Source: Anaerolineae bacterium (GTDB lineage Bacteria; Chloroflexota; Anaerolineae; Anaerolineales; E44-bin32). Taken from it: DNA of 64,000 nt. The notes below the pieces were generated by a model. That model was not told where the DNA came from and did no database searches. It saw nothing but the letters and a program-made list of their open reading frames with translations. The position numbers and the translations under genes are program-made. Location of the stretch: contig DUET01000085.1 in the NCBI GenBank assembly GCA_011192015.1, forward strand, positions 84,648 through 148,647. The letters are read 5' to 3'. Below, in pieces: positions 58,687-64,000 of the stretch; the first letter of the stretch is position 1, and each line of letters starts with the position of its first letter.

Positions 58687-58855
58687 CCTTGAGCGCCAGG
58701 AGAGAACGGTTCCATAAGCCATCAGGAATGGAGAAATGGACCAATTGCGACCCTCTGGTAATTGCTGTATGATCGAGAACGTGTTCAAGCCTCGTGATCC
58801 AGGGCAAGTTCGCATCGCAATGATTCGGGGATGGGGATTCGAAAAGGAGATCGAG

Positions 58856-59602
58856 ATGCGCATTCCAAGGCTACTTTCAGCAATTCTGCTCCTCCTGATC
58901 TCATGCACATGTATGGATTTATCCTTCCTGAGCGGATTGCTGGAGGACGATGGAGAACCGCGAGGGGAGATGATCGAATTCGGGAATGAGGTGCAGGGAT
59001 CGATTGGCGAGGGTGGGGTCGAATACTGGTCGTTTACCGGTGATTCCGGCGATCAAATCACGATCAGTATGGAAAGCCAGGATTTCGATTCCTTCGTGGC
59101 ATTGTTTGGCCCGGATGATCAATACCTGGTTTGCGATGATGACAGCGGGGGGGGATTGAATGCCAGAATTCGCAGATTCGTTCTACCCAGCTCAGGGATC
59201 TTCAACATTGTGGCCATGGCTTTTTGGCAGGATGTGGGTGGAGATTACACGCTTGAGTTGGAACAAACAGGTACAGATCAAACCTTCGACGAAATTGGCG
59301 GCGGTTCCCTGGAGTACGGTGATTCAGTTCGCGAGCATTTGGACATCTGGACGGGTGATGTATGGACCTTCTCGGGTGAGGCAGGGGACCGTGTTTCCAT
59401 TCGAATGGGAAGCAACGATTTCGACACGTATCTTGACCTGTGGGGTCCTGACTTGAAACGTGTGACCTACAACGATGATGATGGCAGAGGAACGAACTCG
59501 TTCATCGATAATGTTACCTTGCCGCTTTCTGGAACATACAATATCGTTGCCCGAGGTTACAGCACCGGCGAAACGGGGAATTATTCGCTTTCCTTAGAAT
59601 AG
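58856..59602 (+). CDS. Lipoprotein with one AB pair of PPC-type repeats
   Basis: The 248-residue protein has a lipobox ending at C17 and two ~100-residue beta-rich units of the bacterial pre-peptidase C-terminal (PPC) type. Unit A has Asp-Phe-Asp-Ser-Phe-Val-Ala-Leu-Phe-Gly-Pro and Cys-Asp-Asp-Asp; unit B has Asp-Phe-Asp-Thr-Tyr-Leu-Asp-Leu-Trp-Gly-Pro and Asn-Asp-Asp-Asp. The acidic stretches probably bind Ca2+. Each ends with a Gly-X-Tyr-X-Leu strand. It is a shorter paralogue of the next gene. AAGGAG lies before ATG 58856; no peptidase domain is attached. Confidence 0.85.
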   Translation: MRIPRLLSAILLLLISCTCMDLSFLSGLLEDDGEPRGEMIEFGNEVQGSIGEGGVEYWSFTGDSGDQITISMESQDFDSFVALFGPDDQYLVCDDDSGGGLNARIRRFVLPSSGIFNIVAMAFWQDVGGDYTLELEQTGTDQTFDEIGGGSLEYGDSVREHLDIWTGDVWTFSGEAGDRVSIRMGSNDFDTYLDLWGPDLKRVTYNDDDGRGTNSFIDNVTLPLSGTYNIVARGYSTGETGNYSLSLE

Positions 59603-59851
59603 GGCCGGCGTTTCAAGAAACCCGCCGAAAGGTTGTCCAGCATTCTTACCAACGCATGTGTTTATTGCATGCAGCATCGCCGAACATGGAACCTCTTCCC
59701 AGGGCGAATCCCTTGCCTGGAATTCGCCATGGCCCCAGAATGCAGCAGTTGAGGAGCTATGTGAGAGGGAGCGCCTACCGGCGCACTATCAGGTGTATTC
59801 TTGTTTGGGATCATGATCTGACACTCAATCGGCACGATCAAGGAGGGTTCA

Positions 59852-61321
59852 ATGCGAAATATCCGCTTTCTGGCGGCACTGGTCTTATTGCTCAGTGGGT
59901 GTTCTTTTCCAGATTCCACGCAGGGAGATTCCCCAGGCGGGAGCGATGATTCGGATCAGGGCGATGGTCCAGAGACTCAACCTGCGCCGGTGGACGTGGA
60001 CTTGAATTCCGGAGACATGGTCGAGGCACAGCTTGAACATGGTGGAAGCGACCTCTGGACTTTTTCTGGCGAGGCAGGAGATGTGGTCACGCTCTCCATG
60101 CTCAGTGCAGATTTCGACAGCTTCTTGGCGCTCTTTGGCCCTTCGGGGAACTATCTGATTTGCGATGATGATGGTGGGGATGATTTCAACGCCACCATTG
60201 CGGATTTTCTCTTGGCAGACGCCGGTGTTTACACCCTCGTGGCCATGGAATGGATGCCTGATCAGGGAGGTACATATACCCTCTCGATCATCAGCGGCGG
60301 CGAGGGCTCGATGATCTCGCCGGCAGAACCCGGATCGTTGAGCATCGGTGACATGGAATCCGGTTCGCTCGCAGGCAGGTCGGCGGAGGCGTGGATCTTC
60401 CGTGGCAGCATGGGTGATGTGGTGTCGATCGGCGCTCGAAGCGCGGATTTCGACACCATGCTGGATTTGTACGGACCGGATCTCCATCGTGTGGCTTGGG
60501 ATAACGACAGTCTTGGGGATGACGATTCCTTCATCAGCGGTTTGGCACTGACGGATACGGGCGGATACACAGCCGTGGTGCGCGGCTTGTTGGGGGAGAC
60601 GGAAGGCGTGTATGAGATCGGAATCGCCATGGGTACGGAGATACCGGGTTGGGAAGCCTTTAGTCCGGCGACTGAGAGTAATCTGTCCTACGGAGACACG
60701 ATTTCCGGTGATCTGATGAGTGCTACGGGCGAACAATGGGTCTTCAGTGCCAGCGCGGGGGATAGCGTCGACATCAGCCTCACCAGCAACGACTTCGATC
60801 CCTTCCTGGCTCTGTTCAGTCCCGAAGGGGAATACTTGACCTGCGACGATGATGGGGGCGTAGATCTCGGGGCTAAGATCAGCGGATATACTTTGTCCGT
60901 CTCCGGCCTCTACACACTCGATGTCCTCAGCTATTTGCCGGATTCCTTCGGCGCGTACACGCTGGTTTTGACCCAGACAACACCAGGAGAGACACCCTCT
61001 TCCATCAGCACAGCAGAGATCGTTTTTGGGGAATCTATCGAGCAGCAGTTGGGAACATGGGTGGGAGATGTGTGGTTGTTCAACGGCACGGCGGGGGACA
61101 GGGTGACGATCAGCATGACTAGCGAAACGTTCGAGACCGCCCTGGAGCTGTATACGCCGGAGCATCTCATGGTCGCCAGGGCTGATGGAGGAAACTCGGA
61201 TACGGATTCTCTGATCTCTCAAGCCAGGCTGCCGGTGACGGGTGTTTATTCGATCGTGGCTCGTGGTTTCGGCCCGGGTCAAATCGGAGACTATACGATC
61301 ACGTTGACGAAGGAATCCTAA
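59852..61321 (+). CDS. Lipoprotein with PPC-type repeats in ABAB order
   Basis: The 489-residue protein has a lipobox ending at C17, an acidic Asp/Gly/Ser linker to ~residue 48, and four PPC-like units. Units 1 and 3 are type A (Leu-Ala-Leu-Phe then Cys-Asp-Asp-Asp-Gly-Gly). Units 2 and 4 are type B (Leu-Asp/Glu-Leu-Tyr then a shorter acidic loop). The paralogue just upstream has a single AB pair, so the AB pair was duplicated as a block. It is anchored outside the cell; PPC domains normally sit at the end of secreted proteases, but none is fused here. Confidence 0.88.
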   Translation: MRNIRFLAALVLLLSGCSFPDSTQGDSPGGSDDSDQGDGPETQPAPVDVDLNSGDMVEAQLEHGGSDLWTFSGEAGDVVTLSMLSADFDSFLALFGPSGNYLICDDDGGDDFNATIADFLLADAGVYTLVAMEWMPDQGGTYTLSIISGGEGSMISPAEPGSLSIGDMESGSLAGRSAEAWIFRGSMGDVVSIGARSADFDTMLDLYGPDLHRVAWDNDSLGDDDSFISGLALTDTGGYTAVVRGLLGETEGVYEIGIAMGTEIPGWEAFSPATESNLSYGDTISGDLMSATGEQWVFSASAGDSVDISLTSNDFDPFLALFSPEGEYLTCDDDGGVDLGAKISGYTLSVSGLYTLDVLSYLPDSFGAYTLVLTQTTPGETPSSISTAEIVFGESIEQQLGTWVGDVWLFNGTAGDRVTISMTSETFETALELYTPEHLMVARADGGNSDTDSLISQARLPVTGVYSIVARGFGPGQIGDYTITLTKES

Positions 61322-61489
61322 GCAACTCCCTTCAACTTCGCATTGTCGTCTTCTTCTCAAGGGAAACGGCCAGTGCGTTCGTCACGCCATCAAGGGAAGT
61401 CAGAATTCTAGACGTGCTTGAGTCGGAAGGACCCCCGGTCGGGCTTTCCGGATGATGAGAGCATGGCCTGGAGAACGAGGTGAACGCGG

Positions 61490-62320
61490 ATGCAACTTTT
61501 CACCAAGCAGATCAATCAGCAGTATGGAAGCCCAAACCTGGCAGAAAGGATCCTGAACAAGCTTGCTGAAGCCGGGAAGGGTGCCGGGGGGCTTCAACGA
61601 GAGGATTTGGCCTCCTTCGAGGAGTTCCACCTGCGCGCCCGTCGCGCCACCCGAGAGCTTGCACAGCTTGTCGATCTTCAGCCCGGGATGCGCGTGCTCG
61701 ACATCGGCAGCGGCGTCGGGGGGCCATCGCGAACCTTGGCGGATGAGTTTGGATGTCGGTTGGTTGGGATCGACCTCTCCTGGGAATACTGCCGCACCGC
61801 CCGCCTGCTCGATATGGCGGTTGGCCTTGAGGAGAGGATCTCGATCTGCTGTGCGCATGGTCTCGCTACTCCCTTCGCTGCAGAAGCGTTTGACGTGGTG
61901 TGGATGCAGCATGTTTGTGTCAACATCGAGGAGAAGGAGCGATTGATCGAGGAGTGTCGTCGGCTACTCAACCTGGATGGGCGGCTGGCACTGTATGAGA
62001 TTTTCGCTGGAGAACGTGAGCACACTCATTTCCCACTGCCATGGGCGAACGGACCGGGGATCAGCTTTCTCTCCGAGCCGGAAGAAGTGAGAAATACCTT
62101 GCAGGACCGAGGCTTCAGCGAATTGCATTGGGAGGATCGGACCGAAAGCATCCTCGAATGGGGCCGGCGGGCTCTGATGCATGCCTCCGATCGGCCCTCC
62201 CCGCTTGGGATCGAACTCGTGATTGGCCCTGATTTTGCCGAGAAGACAGCCAACCTATTGCGCAATCTGGAAGAGAGAAGAGCAGTTGTCATTCAGGCGG
62301 TATTGGCGCGATCTTCCTGA
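61490..62320 (+). CDS. Class I SAM-dependent methyltransferase
   Basis: The 276-residue protein has motif I Val-Leu-Asp-Ile-Gly-Ser-Gly-Val-Gly-Gly-Pro-Ser at about residue 69, an acidic motif II (Gly-Ile-Asp-Leu-Ser) and a later Leu-Tyr-Glu-Ile-Phe. The Gly-Val-Gly-Gly-Pro form resembles small-molecule N- or C-methyltransferases such as glycine/sarcosine and tocopherol-type enzymes. The substrate is unknown. GAGGTGAACGCGG lies before ATG. It has no operon partner. Confidence 0.85.
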   Translation: MQLFTKQINQQYGSPNLAERILNKLAEAGKGAGGLQREDLASFEEFHLRARRATRELAQLVDLQPGMRVLDIGSGVGGPSRTLADEFGCRLVGIDLSWEYCRTARLLDMAVGLEERISICCAHGLATPFAAEAFDVVWMQHVCVNIEEKERLIEECRRLLNLDGRLALYEIFAGEREHTHFPLPWANGPGISFLSEPEEVRNTLQDRGFSELHWEDRTESILEWGRRALMHASDRPSPLGIELVIGPDFAEKTANLLRNLEERRAVVIQAVLARSS

Positions 62321-62390
62321 GAGGAGGGGCTTGATCCCAAGGATATGGCTCGTTGGAGTACCCCCATGGTGGGAATGAAAACAGGCGCGA

Positions 62391-62399
62391 TGGTATAAT
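62391..62399 (+). promoter_or_regulatory. Extended -10 promoter element for the M29 peptidase
   Basis: TGGTATAAT lies 45 bases before the start codon, identical to the element at 49475-49483. It gives a short leader. Confidence 0.6.
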
Positions 62400-62444
62400 C
62401 GCCCGACGTGATGAAGATGATTGTCAATCCGTACAGGAGAATCC

Positions 62445-63557
62445 ATGGCTGACCACAGAGTTGAACGCTTCGCCAAACTGCTGGTCGAATATTCGACCCG
62501 GATCCAACCGGGCGATCGTGTGTTGATCGAGGCCGAGACGGCTGCGGAGCCCCTCGTTCGAGCGCTCTACGAGCGCATCCTCGCGGCTGGGGGCCATCCC
62601 CATCTGTACCTGACTTTATCGGGATTGGATGCTGTGCTGATCCGCAAAGGCAACGATCAGCAATTGGACCACGCGCCGCCATTCCGGAAAACGGCCTATG
62701 AGGAGTTCGAATCCCGCATACGCATTCATTCCAAGAGCAATACCAGGGATTTGCAGGGCGTGGACCTGGATCGATTCGCACGCCGGAACAAAGCACTTTC
62801 ACCGATCCTGGAAACCCAGATGAGGCGCGGGGCTACGGGGGAGTTTCGCTGGTGTTCGACCCTTTTTCCAACGCAGGCATATGCCCAAGATGCGGAAATG
62901 AGCCTAACCGAGTATGAGGATTTCGTCTACAGGGCATGCTATGTCGATGATCCCGGGCGGGATCCGGTGGCATATTGGGAAGGCTACCGCGATGAGCAGC
63001 AGAAAGCCGTGGACGCGCTCAAAGGGCATGATCGCGTGCAATTGCGGGGACCCAACTGCGAACTAGCCCTCTCGATCAAGGATCGCATCTTCCTGAACGC
63101 CTGCGGAACCGCCAACATGCCCGATGGGGAGGTCTACACGGGACCGGTTGAAGAATCGGTTGAAGGTTGGGTGCGGTTCACGTATCCGGCGATCTTCCAG
63201 GGCCGTTCCGTCGAAGGGGTCGAGCTGCATTTTTCCAAGGGGAAGGTTGTGGAAGCCAAGGCGGAGAAGAATCTGGACTACCTGCTCAAGATGATGGATT
63301 CCGATGCTGGCGCCCGCTACCTGGGCGAATTTGCCATCGGCACCAACTTCGCCGTCGATCGTTTTACGGGGCAGATTCTCTTCGATGAGAAAATCGGAGG
63401 CAGTTTCCATATCGCCTTGGGCGCCGGCTATCCCGAAACGGGTAGCAAGAACAAGAGCGCCATCCATTGGGATATGATCTGTGACATGCGTCAAGATGCG
63501 GAGATTCTTGTGGATGGGGAGGTTATCTACAAGAATGGGGAATTCCAATATCGATGA
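62445..63557 (+). CDS. M29-family aminopeptidase
   Basis: The 370-residue protein resembles thermophilic M29 aminopeptidases (AmpS/AmpT). Candidate metal ligands are Glu in Gly-Glu-Phe-Ala-Ile-Gly-Thr-Asn, His in Phe-His-Ile-Ala-Leu-Gly, and His and Asp in Ile-His-Trp-Asp-Met. It removes N-terminal residues from peptides in the cytoplasm with two metal ions. ATG 62445 has AGGAG upstream and is chosen over ATG 62421. It is followed after 35 bases by a cytochrome gene. Confidence 0.9.
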   Translation: MADHRVERFAKLLVEYSTRIQPGDRVLIEAETAAEPLVRALYERILAAGGHPHLYLTLSGLDAVLIRKGNDQQLDHAPPFRKTAYEEFESRIRIHSKSNTRDLQGVDLDRFARRNKALSPILETQMRRGATGEFRWCSTLFPTQAYAQDAEMSLTEYEDFVYRACYVDDPGRDPVAYWEGYRDEQQKAVDALKGHDRVQLRGPNCELALSIKDRIFLNACGTANMPDGEVYTGPVEESVEGWVRFTYPAIFQGRSVEGVELHFSKGKVVEAKAEKNLDYLLKMMDSDAGARYLGEFAIGTNFAVDRFTGQILFDEKIGGSFHIALGAGYPETGSKNKSAIHWDMICDMRQDAEILVDGEVIYKNGEFQYR

Positions 63558-63592
63558 CGAGCAGGGGGAGTTGCATCTCCGGGAGGAAGACT

Positions 63593-64000
63593 GTGAAGAG
63601 ATTCGCCCTGATGCTGCTTCTAATACCACTACTGATGGTCGCCTGCGGGGGACAGGCTGAACCCACCCCCACGGCTGTGCCCACGAGCGGCCTGCCAACA
63701 TCCACCCCGCCTCCAACGGCCACCCTCGCGTCGCCACAGGTTACAGCCTCGGGCACGGATACCAGCCACCCAGGGTTGGCCTTGCCCATCGAGCGAGGAA
63801 CCTTGTTCTCCACTTCGGGGACTTGCGCCATCTGCCACAGCAACATGACGGATTCCTCAGGAGCCGATGTCTCCATCGATTCCTCATGGCGCGCAAGCAT
63901 GATGGCCAATGCGGCCAGCGATCCTTTCTGGCAGGCGGCCTTGCGCCGCGAAGGGCTGCTGCTTCCTGATTTACAGCCGAGCATCGAAGATCAGTGCGCC
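63593..64000 (+). CDS. c-type cytochrome lipoprotein, N-terminal part (partial)
   Basis: The frame starts at GTG 63593, with GGGAGGAAG upstream, and runs open to the right edge (136 codons). It encodes a lipobox ending at C18, a Thr/Pro-rich linker to ~residue 48, and a Cys-Ala-Ile-Cys-His haem c motif at 78-82. A lone Cys-Ala at the very edge could begin a second haem motif. The protein would be a lipid-anchored cytochrome on the outer face of the membrane, possibly multihaem. Everything after residue 136 is unseen. Confidence 0.8.
   Translation, partial: MKRFALMLLLIPLLMVACGGQAEPTPTAVPTSGLPTSTPPPTATLASPQVTASGTDTSHPGLALPIERGTLFSTSGTCAICHSNMTDSSGADVSIDSSWRASMMANAASDPFWQAALRREGLLLPDLQPSIEDQCA

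Noticed and set aside
59885-61360. Minus-strand open frame of 491 codons
   Set aside because: Antisense to the PPC-repeat lipoprotein; the regularity it shows is the mirror of those repeats.

Overview
The window looks like a chromosomal stretch of an uncultured anaerobic or facultative Chloroflexota bacterium, probably Anaerolineae-like. This is an inference from three things: several lipoproteins with long Thr/Pro/Glu linkers behind a lipobox, families common in that group (DUF3160, NfeD/slipin pairs, an SCP/CAP protein pair), and a complete-looking HdrABC/MvhDGA electron-bifurcating module. It is moderately GC-rich by eye and densely coded on both strands. I see no IS element, phage region or CRISPR array. 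The only RNA-gene trace is a degenerate tRNA-like fragment near 23.2 kb.

Layout. 1-7.3 kb: the end of hdrC, hdrB, hdrA, mvhD, mvhG, mvhA, a hydrogenase maturation protease and a small cyclic-nucleotide-binding-fold protein, all on the + strand and tightly spaced. Together they should oxidise H2 and pass electrons through HdrA flavin. 7.9-10.1 kb: two tandem CAP-domain lipoproteins made by duplication. 10.1-19.3 kb: minus-strand genes (LysM protein, membrane protein, TldE/TldD pair, glutamate-type dehydrogenase, DUF1801, DinB-like, monoacylglycerol-lipase-like hydrolase, Nudix, metallo-beta-lactamase-fold enzyme). 19.6-23.1 kb: a ferrous iron operon read leftward (dtxR-family regulator, feoB, a small Cys-rich protein, feoA with an Arg/Gly-rich leader), with a promoter overlapped by two matching operator-like sites. 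23.4-28.5 kb: membrane protein-selA, M24 peptidase, tsaD and a radical SAM protein on the + strand.

28.6-36.4 kb: HerA-like ATPase and a secreted phospholipase-D-like protein (minus), then a three-gene secreted cluster (calcium-loop repeat protein, DUF3160 lipoprotein, CapA-like). 36.5-42.8 kb: a minus-strand block with rimO, rodZ-like, rplI, a RimI-like acetyltransferase, slipin, nfeD and a large GNAT-like protein. 43-47.3 kb: an Lgt-like membrane protein, an MFS exporter, and a three-gene set of unknown pathway (conserved protein, nucleotidyltransferase, PAP2 phosphatase). 47.5-53.3 kb: ABC-F ATPase, a lipoprotein built of ABAB repeats, and an FAD oxidoreductase/flippase-like pair.

53.5-57 kb: the most unusual block, a His-rich polytopic membrane protein, an FGE-fold lipoprotein lacking the catalytic Cys pair, and a CtaB-like prenyltransferase. 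57-64 kb: small proteins (a stand-alone SWIM finger, a DUF1232-like membrane protein), two paralogous lipoproteins with alternating PPC-type repeats, a methyltransferase, an M29 aminopeptidase, and the start of a c-type cytochrome lipoprotein that runs off the right edge. Functional calls rest on motifs and family resemblance read by eye; no database search was run.
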